64,000 nucleotides of DNA from Lytechinus pictus (GCF_037042905.1 NC_087261.1:14148217-14212216), one strand, 5' to 3'; shown: positions 45,643 through 57,940, counted from the first letter of the stretch. The notes: a model not told the origin generated them from the sequence alone. Numbers and translations: made by a program.

Positions 45643-48600
45643 TCAGAACATTCCCTGCGAACTCGCGACAGCCTTTTCTCCAGTCATATCTGCCAGCCCT
45701 GCTTGTACGTTCTCGTAAAACTCCTCTGCAAGGAAATGCCTCAACGCCGGTTTCTCAAGGTCAATACACCTTGTCATTATGGCCTCGGCGACAGTTTCAG
45801 ACGTGACTTTGGTGGGGCCCTTATCTTCGGCGATTATACCCGCCAATCCTTCGAGCTGACGACGATCGTTTTCTTCGATGGAGCCATCTTGGAGTAAATG
45901 TTCGATGCTTTTTATTGATTCTCTCAATATGTAAGTTTTAACTCCTCCAGGCTCGACGAGACAAACTCTAGGATAAGGAAAAACGATGATGGGAAATGCT
46001 ATAAACACTGCTAACAGTTTGCTTAGCTCTACCACCTGAATGTTGCAGGCAGGAGGACGTGAGGCGATATCTTGATGTTTTTGTCAAATCTGGATGGGAG
46101 GGAGTGGGGTGTGTCGGACGACCTTTTCTCATAATCCCAAGTGTCTGTAGAAACTTTCAAAGTTCCACATTCCCTTGCCCCCGCCGCCTATTACCCTCCC
46201 CATGTCCCTCTTCCCGTGAATCGCTTCCTATATGGCAATGAGTCCTCCCCTAGTCGTTAGAGTGAATTATAACACTTTTCTTTAAATTGAATTATATGTT
46301 ATGCGTGGTTTTGTTTTCTCCACATTTCATCGACTCGATAATGTTATTGATACTCCGGCTATACGTTGATTAGTTTTGCTCTCCTCTATGTCGAATGCCG
46401 ATAGAATGCTATTTCTCAAAATCACTGTAATAATCCCCCTCTCCTAAGATTGCAACCCTCCATCAGGGGATCTCTCCAGGCCATGTGATCGCGTAAACCG
46501 ACTTTTCTTAACCATGGTTGGCAACACTGGACGACATTGGGAAGAGATGATGTCCTGAGGTTTGAAATCTCTCAATAGTCAATATATGCTTCCATTTCCA
46601 TAATACCCAATCATGCAAGCCTGCATGATGTTTCGGTTTCATTGGTGTACGAACCTCGGTAAAATATACTCGGGTAAATCTTGATCATTGGGTGAAATGA
46701 TGCCATTCTGGCTCCCTACACGAATCTTTCTGACATGTTCAAAATATTCGTGTGAACGAACAGTAACAGATCAAGTTAGATGACCATGGTAGTCTTGTAT
46801 GCGATTACATTGCCCAACTATACAACGAAGAAAATAATGGGATCTGACTTCATCGATTTGATCAACTTCCCCGAAAGTACCCACAAATCACACGGACGCA
46901 TTTATTCTTAGTATGAACTAAGTGGACGCCACCTTTCTCAAAATACCAAGGGACGCTTTCATAAAAAAGTCGGGTAACGCGATTACAGGATCACCTGGTG
47001 GTTCGAAGTAAGCTTGCCTCACCTGATATTGAATGCACGTAAACCAACAGCAAGGGCTTCAAAGTATCCCTCCAATGCGAATTTGTTCGAGCTGTATACT
47101 TCTAAATAGGGCCATGCTATTGAAAACAAAAGAGAGATGTGGAAATTCCGATCAAGATTCTCCTTCAAGAAAATTAATCAAGTTTTCAAAGGAAGTTTTA
47201 TTTGTAAGAGAACGCATTAAGAACAAGTGGAACGCCTCTGTCAGTCTCGCCTGCATTACGCAATTCGATATAGCAGCAGTGCTGCCTTTGAAAACAGCTA
47301 ATGAATAATTATTCAAAGAAGAATACACCAATATGATAATAAAATATGTCCATTAACCCAAAATGACCTTTGACCATGTGACCTAAGACATGCGCAAAAC
47401 AATCATTCATACTTGATTACCCTTATGTCGATGTTTCATGAGCTAAATCCATAAACTTTCTAAGTTATGATGCCAATTCAAAGCATACTCCCAACACGGC
47501 CAGAGTTCATTGACCTATACATGGCCTTTCGATCTTGGCCAAGTTCCTGAAACGTGCACAGGGTATTCAGGGATACATTGCTGCTCTTATGTCCAAGTTT
47601 CATGAGCTAAATCAATAAACTTTTAAAGTTATGATGAAATTCGTCAAATAACCCCAACATGGCCAAAGTTCGTTGACCCTAACTGACATTTAACCTTAAT
47701 CATGTGACCTGAAACTCAGGCAGGATCTTAAGTGATGCACTATTATCCTTAAATCGAAGTTTTATCAACTAGGTCTATATAATTTTGAAGTTATGACAAC
47801 ATTTTAAAAACTTAACCTTGGTTAAGATTTTGATATTGATTCCCCCAACATGGTCTAAGTTCATTGACTCAAAATGACCTTTGACCTTGGTCATGTGACC
47901 TGAAACTCAGGCAGGATGTTCAGTAATACTTGATTACCCATATGTTCTAGTTTAATGAACTGGGTCTATGTACTTTCTAAGTTATGATGACATTTCAAAA
48001 ACTTAACCTTGGTTAAGATTTCAATGTTGATGACGCCGCCGTCGCCGCCGCCGTCGGAAAAGCGGCGCCTATAGTCTCGCTCTGCTATGCAGGCGAGACA
48101 AAAATAGGCTAAAAGAATATAGGCCTGGTACGGATACGAAAATGATTTCTTAAAGATAAACAATGAATCCTGCGACATATATAAGAACAGATCTAAGATC
48201 CTGGTGGCTTGGCAAATAATGACGGCTCAGTAGCCAGCTATATTTATATTTTGCCAGAACACACACAATGATAAATCTACAACTTTGTTCAAGTCTGACG
48301 CAACCTTTCAGACCGTATTATAGCTTTGAGACAGTTTTTCGGGACCTCATGTAAGGTTAGTTTGTGATTAGCCATTTGGCATTTACAAATTTTCATTTTT
48401 AAAACAATGGAAAACAAAAAGATAGGGAAAATTCTTTACAAATCCTATAAACATACATGTATTTTGTATTCAGTATTATTTTGCAAATAGTGGTTTTTTT
48501 TTCATGGATTTACACGTTACGATCAGAAAATTATTATTTTAGTCTTTTATACAGACTTGCTTATTTCATTAGGAATGTCTGTGTCAAATTTGACAATGGA

Positions 48601-49886
48601 TGAGATCAGAACTCCTCAACACCTTCGAATTAGCCCAATCCTTATAGGGATAACTTAGTAATATTCAGCAATACTGCGAGAAAATCTACCTGTCCTTCCT
48701 GCTATACTTGAGATGACGATGATCTTTCCCGTCTTTCTTCGTTTCATCTGAGGTAAGACTGCCTGAGTGAGTCTAATCGCACCAAACACATTCACGTTGA
48801 ACATCTTCTCCATCATGTCCCTCGGCATCCGCTCGGGAATACTGACGGAACAGATACCGGCGATATTGACTTTAAACATGTTTAGAGAAGTATAGCAAGG
48901 GAGATTTGATAAAAAATAGTATTACATCACTATGCATATTTTCTCCTAAGAACTTTGTAATCTTTTCAATGTCTAAGGTCCCACTTACGTTGCGAAAGGA
49001 AGCCTTCATTGTCGTAGAAAATAACTGTCCCGATGAAAAGAATACAGGGTTTCACACTGTAGAGGGGCTCAGAATACCATGCAATGATGACCTCACACTG
49101 TGGATACATTCACAATATGACTGCTCATGGTGTATTCACATAGTTGACTTTGTGTACACGATATTCAATAGTTATATTTCAGTTATCTAACAATGTGAAG
49201 AGGATTTCACGTTATGTTCTACACTGCGGTCACATTGTAGAAGACGCAGAGTTCTGTCCAGTACGGTTGTGTACAATTTATCTTGTTTTCTTTACCGTTA
49301 GTTATTTTTTTCACATCTATATTTCTTATCAAGCAATCGAATGGTAAATATTCATCAATATGAATCCATAGTCATGAAAAAGCACGTTGATATCTCCTTT
49401 TAAAAGAAATATATACCTACTTAACCCATATTATACCGTTAACATGGTTAAGACATCGACCGAAGACACTTGGTACATAGACAATGTCGTTAACCATGGT
49501 CATACCATGTCAACAAATCTTTAAAATGCTTTTTCCAGAACAGCAGCAGCCTTTCTTTTCTTTAGGCCTGTACATGTATTTTTTTTAATATGAATTACAA
49601 AACGAAAAACAAATGACTTACGAAGGATATCTATTCTCCCGTATTCTTTGAGGGTTCTCTCAACTACAGTTGTGATGTCAGTATCCCTCGTCACGTCTAA
49701 TTCCTCAATAAAAATTGTTTTGTTTAGAGCGTCCCCTACAGCAGTCACCAAATCGTTCTTCTCTGACATCGCGATTATGGTAGCGATGACGATGTATCGC
49801 TGATCGGGGTCCAATGAGAAATGTTTAGCTGTGGCAAGACCAATACCCGCTGAGCAGCCAGTCATGAGAACGATTTGACGAGACAT
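45643..49886 (-). CDS. short-chain dehydrogenase, RDH8/17-beta-HSD1-like, copy 2
   Basis: The minus-strand exons are 49886-49622, 48869-48690, 47116-47023 and 45967-45643 (265, 180, 94 and 325 nt), all with GT-AG introns. They give 287 aa with the same phases as copy 1. The start is the ATG of MSRQIVLMTGCSAGIG; the open frame 13 codons upstream is probably 5' UTR. TGCSAGIG, ELDV, NIAG, Ser143 and YSSNK (Tyr156, Lys160) are all kept, so the enzyme should be active. Differences from copy 1 include LSLDRDQR to FSLDPDQR, PELVQRDMI to PERMPRDMM, and loss of GPTG in exon 4. Intron 2 has expanded by the 876-bp insertion at 47224-48099. The paralogue likely acts on a retinoid, steroid or related lipid; the substrate cannot be read from sequence. 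Confidence 0.88.
47224..48099. mobile_element. 876-bp insertion with GTCTCGCCTGCAT inverted ends and internal tandem units
   Basis: GTCTCGCCTGCAT lies near the left edge (47244) and its inverse ATGCAGGCGAGAC at the right edge (48087-48099). Copy 1 of the duplication lacks it (CATTGAGAAAAATAGGC near 28516), so it inserted after the duplication or was lost from copy 1. Internally, about four degenerate units of 150-180 bp repeat TGACCTTTGACC, TCATGTGACCTGAAACTCAG and TTCATGAACT-like blocks. A GCCGCCGTCG stretch precedes the right end. Confidence 0.8.
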
Positions 49887-50274
49887 TTTCTTTACAAAGA
49901 AAAGGGTTGTAGACTGATCTTTCATGACATTCTCATCAGACCATAATAAGTAGAGTACTGAGGTCGAACTTTGAACAATAACAACATTTAATAGCCATAC
50001 TTCTGAATTTTTAAAGTATTATACCGTGTCTTTTAAGGGGCTTTGACAATCGCTCTTACGACCGTTTGCAATCATTTGGTCACAATTATGTTGCACACGA
50101 TCGCAACGAATGTAAGCAGTCGCACCACCGATTGTGAAAGGGGCTTTGTAAATGACATCTTTTACACTCACTAATACATTGCAGATACATTTTGGAAAAA
50201 AAAAAACTTTTTAGTGTAAAAGAATACATATTTGCTTGTGTTTTTGCGTGTATCATGCAACAATAAAAATGCAC

Positions 50275-50935
50275 ACCATAGAAACCACCTTGCCACTTCA
50301 AGACCCCATTTCATAAATACTTCTTAAAATAACAAATCCACAGTTTCTTTAACAAATTTACTATTGGCCAATAAGACCGAAGGATTTCAATAACTTTTAA
50401 CCGTTATTGCAAATTCGCCATCATATCGAGTTTTATGAAGAAGACAGTATACAGTCAATATTATACATTTTGAAGTGGTGGTAAAATCCCGCATGCTTTC
50501 CAAGGGCTAATTTATTTTACGATAAACAAGTTCATGGTTTTTCTTAGTAATATTTGTAAATATCAAAATTTCAGTATCGGGATCAAAATTTATGATTTCC
50601 CGACAATATAATTCCTTTAGTTCTTCTTTCTAATACGTGGAGATGATTATGATAAAGAAGAAGTTAAGTGTAAAAAAACCCTGTCATTCTTGTTTTCTAT
50701 TAAAAACTGATTAAATCTATGGATGACAAATTTTCATCGGTTCCATAAATGCAGCAATAGGAATGCACATCTCGAAAATGACTGAGTGACATTCAATATG
50801 AAAGAAGTTCTTGGACATCATTTTGTCTTCCAACTGAAAATTTACTCGTTCTCTCTTCGCTCTCTCTCATAATGATATTAACTGTTATTCATTAATTAAT
50901 ATCACGACAGATCCATTACAATATAGAAATCGAAA
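50275..50935. repeat. copy-2-specific segment upstream of the dehydrogenase
   Basis: About 660 bp are present here, but copy 1 joins AATGCAAAAAAAAATTATAGG directly at about 30916. No inverted ends were recognised, so it may be an insertion here or a deletion in copy 1. No coding content. Confidence 0.6.
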
Positions 50936-51580
50936 AAAACAATTGTTATAGGGCTTAAACTGAAAGATGGTAGTAGTGTGTCCACGCTTATATACCCCCG
51001 TATACAAAGTCCTTGGTTTTTTGGGTGGGGGTGTCCCAAAATTTTTGAATTTTCAGGTCAATATATTGTTATACACCCCCCCCCCCCATTGCTCGGACCG
51101 GATTTGCGCCAGTGATTATGATACAATATGAATTTCTCGAGAAATGTATAGGCCTACCTCAGACTTAGGAACACAAGATGAGGGAGAAGGCTAATAAACT
51201 GACAGAAGAAGATTGCTGTCGACAGTCCTTTTCAAATCATCAAAACAATGATAAACAGTGATTCTTCTCCACACCTAAATGCAGCTTACTGAATAAAGTC
51301 TACCGGATCAAGCTCAACAATATGAGTGTATAACCTCATACCGATATGTTTAGCTTGCATATATACACACTTTTATTTCAAATCCATTGAAAGAGAGATA
51401 TTATAGCCATACGTGTTAATGTTTTTCTTTTAGAGGTCAATTTCTGTTGAAACGGTTGAGTCGATTGATAACGGCCTATCACGTTCCCTTGGGTCAAATT
51501 CCCATTGTTGATAATCGACCAACTGTTCTATTTATTTTCGATAATAGTATGATCATTTAAAATGCAAGTTCAAAGGTCCA

Positions 51581-51731
51581 GGGCCGGTATTCCATAAACG
51601 AGATAAGCTTTTTGCTTAAGTCATAGCAATTTGTCTTAGCATTTTGCTTGTCTAAGAAATCTTCCCTAACGATATTCTATAAACTTTAAGACATTTGTCT
51701 CAAGTCAGACGATATGGCTAAGCCAAAGTCT
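51581..51731. mobile_element. small copy-2-specific insertion
   Basis: GGGCCGGTATTCCATAAACG begins it, and a related TATTCTATAAACTTTAAG lies in its second half. Copy 1 reads uninterrupted CAAATGTCCAAAATGGACG at about 31541. Class not recognised. Confidence 0.7.
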
Positions 51732-51801
51732 CAAAATGGATGCAAATATATAAGATGAAAATGGAAGCCATATTTAAAGTTGGACAATAGCAAAGGGAAC
51801 C

Positions 51802-51987
51802 AGGGGGTGTTTCATAAAGCTGTTCGTAAGTTAAGAGCGACCTTAAGAACGACTGATGATCCCTCCTTGCGGTAAGTGGTACATGTATTTTGAATCGGCG
51901 ATGATTTAGTGCTTAATAAAGGATCACCAGTCGTTCTTAAAGTCACTCTTATCTTACGAACAGCTTTATGAAACGCCCCCCCCCCCC
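51802..51987. mobile_element. 186-bp foldback MITE, copy-2-specific
   Basis: The left end GGGGGTGTTTCATAAAGCTG, then TTCGTAAG, pairs with the right end CTTACGAACAGCTTTATGAA. GACTGATGATCC / GGATCACCAGTC and AAGAACGACT / AGTCGTTCTT also pair. The right edge has a C13-type run. Copy 1 has the empty site GGGACCTGATACTAAATAC at about 31621. Confidence 0.85.
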
Positions 51988-52100
51988 TGATACTAAATAC
52001 ATGTATACCCTCCTCGCTTGCATTCACACGTATATACCCTCACACGCACACACAGGTCCCCACCACATACACCATATATATAATAATAAAAATTATAATA

Positions 52101-53644
52101 CAGTGCGTATCAAAAAAGTTTACACTTAGAAAAAATCCTTTAAAATTATACACTTGTAATATCCTGAAGATTTTTCTACATTTAAACATTGGTGCAGACC
52201 CATTTAGGCAAATGACGATATAACTGTCGAAAAATATTTCCGCTTGAGTGAGCACCACTTACTTTTGAAAAGTTAGTGAAAAGGGATTTGCGCAGAACTT
52301 TGAAATAGTTATGCGAGTAAAAGTATCAATCGTGAAGAACACATGGAATTTAGCTAGTAAAATTGATTTGAAGATATCTTTTACCTTTTTTAACTTGTTT
52401 CCTTGCCCAAAACACTTCGAAGAGTGCATTGCGCCCCACCCCATTCCCCCACATACCGAGGTCATCGTGACAATATTTGTTTTTACACTGAGCTGTGATT
52501 TACATGAAATGGCTTGGGCTTGATTTTCATTTCGTTAATCATTGTCAAGCTTGGGAAAAGTGTGGAGAAACAAGTATGAAATGAAAAATGAAATGTAAAC
52601 CCACTTTAAAGGAGAATGAAACTCTTGGAGCAAGTTAGCTTTTGTGATAGCAGAAAAATCAAAGAATAAGATCAACAAAAGATTGAGTAAAATAGGACTA
52701 GCAAGAGAAGAGTTATGAGCATTTGAATGTCGAGATTACTAATGCTATGGAGATCCTCCCATTGGCAATGCGACTAAGATCTATGATGTCACAGATGAAC
52801 AACTCTCCCCTTTTGGACACTGAAAATATACCCCAAAACATCTCTTTTGGCTCATTCTAATCATATGACAAACGATTCATAAATGATATAATGTTGTGAA
52901 ACCTCTGTACTTTTCCTCTCATAAAGAGAATACCTCACCTTGTGATAGACTCGATAAAAGTGAGAATATAAGTGAAATAAGTACTAAAGTGATGAGGGAG
53001 TTGTACGTGTGTGACATCACATATCTTGGTCGCATTGCCAATGGGAGGATCTACATGGCATTAGTGATCTCGACATTCAAATGCTCATAACTTTCCTATT
53101 ATTCAATCAATCTTCCTCAAACTTTCAACAATATGTTTCTTTGATTTTTCTCTTTGATATGGATTCAGCTGGTTTCAAGGGTTTCATTCTCCTTTAAATA
53201 ATAAAAACGTAGTAAATAAATGCTGGAGATGTCAGATATAAACTTTTGTTCAGATTCAGTTATGTCCTCAGATTCAGCTGGCACAAAAAGGGTAAAGGTT
53301 GTGCTTACTAAGTGTTGACATTTCAATTTGGGTGGCAAAATTGTTACAAAATGTTTGAATGTATCCGTTTTATTTCAATTGACTAAAAGTGCAAGGGAAA
53401 TGTATGAGAAATGATTCGCAGGGTAAGTTTGATTTCGTCTTTTCCCCTCAGTGACACAGCGTGAAAACGAGCATTTCTGCGCAAACAGATTTCTGCGAGC
53501 TTTACGAAAATGGACAATGCTCACTCAAGTTCATCTGATAGATGAGACCTTATCCTAAGAATATATGTGAAAAAATTACCCACATGTTGTATATTATTTA
53601 ATTCCCAAGGCTTTTCAAAGTGTAAACTTTTTTTATACGTACTG
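52101..53644. mobile_element. TA-flanked TIR element, 1.54 kb
   Basis: The left end CAGTGCGTATCAAAAAAGTT and the right end AACTTTTTTTATACGTACTG are inverted, and both continue with TACACT / AGTGTA. TA lies on each side, as in Tc1/mariner-type insertions. There is no transposase frame. A second foldback (52605-53198) sits inside. Confidence 0.8.
52605..53198. mobile_element. nested foldback with TTTAAAGGAGAATGAAAC ends
   Basis: The arms of about 190 bp are inverted: TTTAAAGGAGAATGAAAC / GTTTCATTCTCCTTTAAA, GAGCATTTGAATGTCGAGAT and its inverse, and CCTCCCATTGGCAATGCGAC / GTCGCATTGCCAATGGGAGG-like. It was inserted into the 52101-53644 element, so it is younger. Confidence 0.85.
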
Positions 53645-53650
53645 TATATA

Positions 53651-54478
53651 CAGTGCGTCCCAGAAAAAACGAAACCGAGATTAGGCGATGATTTATCATA
53701 ACTTAATCACAAATACAATAGACAAATGACCTACATGTACCAATGTAAAGCTTAGAATCTCCTCTTTCATCCGATATTACTTAGATTATTCCCCATTCAC
53801 GCATGAGTGAGCAAAACAATTTGAAGAAAGGATACCAAAAACTCATTTTGCGGGGCGTATCTGAATTTCAAAAAGAAAATCACATGCCTAAAAAGTTCAT
53901 TATCTGCTCTTTTATTTGATACCTTAATCACAAAAAAATGGTCAAGAAGTAAAAAGTTCTGTTCCCTCGAAACAATGCTTGTATTTCCATAATTTCATTA
54001 AATAAACGTGTTTTCACCGGTTTCCCACAGAAGCTATCGCATGGTTAACAAAAGACCTAATGCATGGCTGATCGTCAACAAAACGGAGTGTCAAGTGAGT
54101 TTGAACGCTAGCCTGTAGAACCTCTTAATTTTATGAAATTATTAAAATTCAAGCCTTATTTCAAATAACCAGAACTTTGTTATTTCTTGACCATTTTCTG
54201 TAATAGAGGTATCAAATTAAAGAGCAGATATTGAACTTTTTAAAAATGTGGTTTTCTTTTTGAAACCCAGATACAGCCCGCCAAATTAGTTTTTGGTATA
54301 CCCTCTTCAAATTGTTTTTGCTCACTCATGCGTGAATGAAAAATAATCTAAGTAATTACAGATGAAAGAGGAGATTCTATAGGCTTTACAATGGTAGGTC
54401 ATTTGTCTATTGTATTTGTGATTATGTCATGATAAATCATTGATAAATCTCGATTTCGTTTTTTTGTGGGACGCACTG
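53651..54478. mobile_element. 828-bp foldback, arms of about 365 bp, TA-flanked
   Basis: The left arm begins CAGTGCGTCCCAGAAAAAAC and the right arm ends in the inverse with a few changes (GTGGGACGCACTG). Pairing continues through ACAAATACAATAGACAAATG, CACGCATGAGTGAGCAAAA and TCTGCTCTTTxATTTGATAC. The loop between the arms is under 100 bp. TA flanks each end. It starts 6 bp after the preceding element ends. Confidence 0.88.
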
Positions 54479-54820
54479 TATATATATATATAATATTAAT
54501 CGTATATGACAAATAAACGCAACTCTGTAGACGTAGCAGCACATCGTCTTTAACAGTTTTGCGAGCTTTAGGCAAAAGCTTTTGAATCAAATTATTAGTG
54601 AAAAATCGCAGGAACAAAATGCGCACGGAAAAGTCATAAAGATATATATATATTATAAACAAGAACAGAGATATATCGCATAGTCAGTAGAAGTAAATAG
54701 AACATTAAAGTACATTTATCGGTTCGTCTGCTTGTGGTGGTGTATGTGTGGGTGTTTCTGCGTGGGTGATGTGAATTAATATTTGCAATGTCCAATTTCT
54801 GACATTGGTTTATGTGCATG

Positions 54821-55368
54821 TACTCGCGGGGGGCACTTATATTGACGAGTGGGTACCGTGCGCGACCAAAAGCATGTAAAAAGGATGTCTTTTTCACGAT
54901 AGGGCACGTTACGTACGTAACGTAATAAGGGTGTAAAAAAAAGGATATCTATTTAGGAAAGCTACGTGTTTAGGGTCAAATTTGCGAGGATATAAAAGGA
55001 TTAATTAATACTAAAATGTTTTATAAAGGATGTCCCTTTTGCACCAACAGTTAACACAGTGTTAAGAGTACGATTTGCGCGAGGTGTGGGAGGTGCTGGG
55101 GCCGAACTAAACCCAATGATGTAGGTAAAGGTAAAACCGACGTCCGTGACATAACAATTAAAATATCGCTGTACTTGTTTAGGGGTTCAATTAAGGGAAT
55201 ACTTGCCAAGAGTATCGTTTTGTTTCCAATACTTGTTATGCGTAGGGTTTTACACGCCAACACTTGTTAAGGGGTGCATTTTCATATGGAAAATACTTGT
55301 TTAGGGTGCTTTTCGAGACCCCATGGTCGCGCTGGTATCGACTCGTCCCCTACCCCGGGACGTGTACT
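54821..55368. repeat. degenerate TIR repeat with ACTTGTTTAGGG motifs
   Basis: The ends are TACTCGCGGGGGGCACTTAT..GACGAGTGGGTACCGTGCGC and, inverted, GCGCTGGTATCGACTCGTCC..CCCCGGGACGTGTA. Inside, (A)CTTGTTTAGGG-like motifs occur near 54962, 55171, 55262 and 55292. The same motif, reversed, recurs in the 26443-26871 MITE. Confidence 0.6.
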
Positions 55369-55574
55369 TGCCTTGAGTTTGTGAGTGTTCAATTTAACAA
55401 AACAAGCCCGTCAAACCAACCAGATTGCCAGTAATCATATTATGATTCGCTTTCTGCGTGAATTATACGTAAATTATTAATTGGCTTTGTTGTTACCAAA
55501 AACAAAGTCTTCATTTCACCAAATGCATATGAATAATGTTGATAATTAACCCGTATTAGTTTGGTTAGTTGATA

Positions 55575-55700
55575 TTACCATTACTTTTATTACCATAATT
55601 CTTACCATTATCATTATGATTATCATAAATATAATCTTAATCATTAACATCATCGTTACAACCGTCATCCTTATCATCATTACCATCATGATTATTCCAA
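55575..55700. repeat. ATT/ATC microsatellite-like stretch
   Basis: Irregular ATTACCAT, ATCATTAT and CATCATT repeats. The minus-strand Met/Ile-rich frame here is an artefact. Confidence 0.6.
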
Positions 55701-55790
55701 ATAAATTTCTTGTTGTTCTACACGTACATAACCTACTGTAATCAACTAAATTACTACTAACAAACATATATTTAAAACATATAAACTCTT

Positions 55791-56910
55791 CAAAAAAAGT
55801 TTGGAAATCTGAATTGGATCGATAATCCCTCCTCGGTTTTAGTACATATTAATAATATGATTGATAGCAATGAATTGCTCATTTAATCATCTTTAAAATG
55901 ATACCCTACATGATTTGATTATGGATCACATGAAGGCACAGTGCTTTGAAATGTGGGGCAAGGTCAAAATTCAAAAGTTGCAAAATGACACAATATTGAA
56001 AGTCACTGTTCTTTTTTCCGGGGTGATGAGTGAGTTTCTCAGCGGTTTCTTTTTACTTTGATCGATAATCCCTCCTTGGTTTTAGTAAATATCAATGTGT
56101 AATTAATATCAATGAATTGATCATTTAATTCTCTTTAAAATGATACCATACATGATATGATTATGGTTCACATGGAGGTGCAGTGCCTTGAAATGCGGGG
56201 CAATACAAGGTCAAAATTCAAAAGTTGCAAAATGACACAATATTGAAAGTCACTGTTCTCTTTTCAGTGGTGATGAGTTTCTCAGCGGTTTCTTTTAATT
56301 GTTTTCTTGCACCTTAACATCAACATGAACATGGAATCAAACATACCTCTGCATGGGTATTTCAAACCATTTATCTCACAGAACCATCACTACATAAACC
56401 ACAACAAAACATAAAACAATGAAGAAGCAGGGGCTTGTTTTGAATGGATTTTCATCTCTATTGACACAGACAAAAGAATCATGTTCTGTATTCACCCTTC
56501 ATGACTATTTCTGCTCGTTTTGCAGCTTTTCAATTCAGACCTTATCCAACACTTTTGAATCTTGCTCTTTTCTTGATGGCATGATCATAACAAGCATGGT
56601 ATCATTTCAAAGAAAATTAAATAATCTTTTGAATGATATAAAATATGCATTGTGTAAAATCGGGAGTTGGGAGAGAATAATGGCCAAACTCAGATTTCCA
56701 AAGTTTTTGTGCTCGTTTTGCAGCTTTTCAATTCAGACCTCATCCAACACTTTTGAATCCTGCTCTTTTCGTGATGGCATGATAATAACAAGCATGGTAC
56801 CATTTTAAAGAGAATTACATGATGTTTTGAATGATGTCAAATATGCATTGTGTAAAATTGGTAGTTGGGAGAAATTATCGGCCAAACATAGATTTCCAAA
56901 CTTTTTTTGG
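55791..56910. mobile_element. 1.1-kb TIR element with internal direct repeats
   Basis: CAAAAAAAGTTTGGAAATCT at the left and its exact inverse at 56891-56910 bound the element. The left half holds two direct units of about 245 bp (GATCGATAATCCCTCCT..CAGCGGTTTCTTTT). The right half holds two units of about 195 bp (GCTCGTTTTGCAGCTTTTCA..TGGCATGAT). The 129-codon frame at 56419-56808 spans the right-half repeat and so is unlikely to be a gene. Confidence 0.75.
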
Positions 56911-57940
56911 TTACACTTCGTAATTCCAAAGGTTCTTTATCCCGAAAGTTCGTAATTCCGAAACACGCAAATTGCCTATACCTCGATGTTCGTTCCGAAA
57001 AATGAAAACCGGGAAACCAGAGGAAGGGCAAGTGTGGTGGTGGGGGGGGGGGGGGGGGAGAGAAACACCGTTGCTGTTTAATTGTTATGAGGATGGGAAG
57101 GCAAGGGCGGCCGAATGAATTTTCGTTTGGGGGCAAAGCCGAAATAACACTCGTACGTCAAAATGGGCACTTTGGCGATATTTTCACCATGAGATTATCA
57201 TCTGCGTGAAGCTATTGTGTGTTTTATAGTAATTAAGTAGAGAAAAGCCTTTTTGAAGTGACTTCTGAATATGAATGAAAGATGTATATTTAAGCTTTAT
57301 TTTTCGCGAGAGAGTATAATGAGCGAGCGGTTTGAAAAAGATTTCAAAGCTGAAGTTGTAAAACTCGTTTTGGGGGTCAATTACTGTTAAAATTGCATTA
57401 TTGCGAGGTGTTGTGAGCGTGAATCACAAGCTCAAACTATAGGGCATTTCAATAAGAAATGAAAATTTAAAAATCTGAGCAGGTTTCTGCTATCATTAAA
57501 AAGATGTGCATCTAACCATGGACCCTAGGGTCCATGATCTAAATAAAGAATTGACACGAGCGCAAAGCGCGAGCTTAAATATACTGACCAGAAAAGGAAC
57601 CTGTTAAGATCTGCATTTAGTGACCTCTTTAGGATACTATTATTTCAGCAATCGAATAATGCGAGTGCAGAGCGCGAGCTGAAAAATTGTAATATTCCAG
57701 CCTGAAAATTAATCTTAAATGTATAATTTAAAAAGAGTATTTATTTTGAAAAAAGGGAATTTCCCATTTTGTAAAAATAGCATTTCCCTGTTATTTCTAT
57801 TGGTCACTTCTTTCTTTCCCTTTCCCTTCTTTACATCATTATTGTTCGTGTCCCTTTCTCTTTTCTTATCGTTCCATTTCACCCGATCTTTCAATTCTAG
57901 CTATAAAAACCCCATATCGATTGACTTTTTTTATTCTCGC
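56911..57940. other. non-coding; short repeats
   Basis: TTCGTAATTCC recurs at about 56925 and 56950. A G18-type run lies at 57040. Motifs GAGCGCAAAGCGCGAGCT (57559) and GTGCAGAGCGCGAGCTGAAA (57665) belong to the family also seen at 14118, 20032 and 59500. No gene. Confidence 0.5.

Larger units (their letters stand above)
45278..52021. repeat. segmental duplication, copy 2
   Basis: Collinear with 26075-31660. It is longer because of copy-specific insertions at 47224-48099, 50275-50935, 51581-51731 and 51802-51987. It lacks the MITEs found in copy 1 at 26443 and 28656. Confidence 0.85.

Noticed and set aside
56419-56808. 129-codon plus-strand gene
   Set aside because: The frame covers a direct repeat inside a TIR element and repeats the same peptide.
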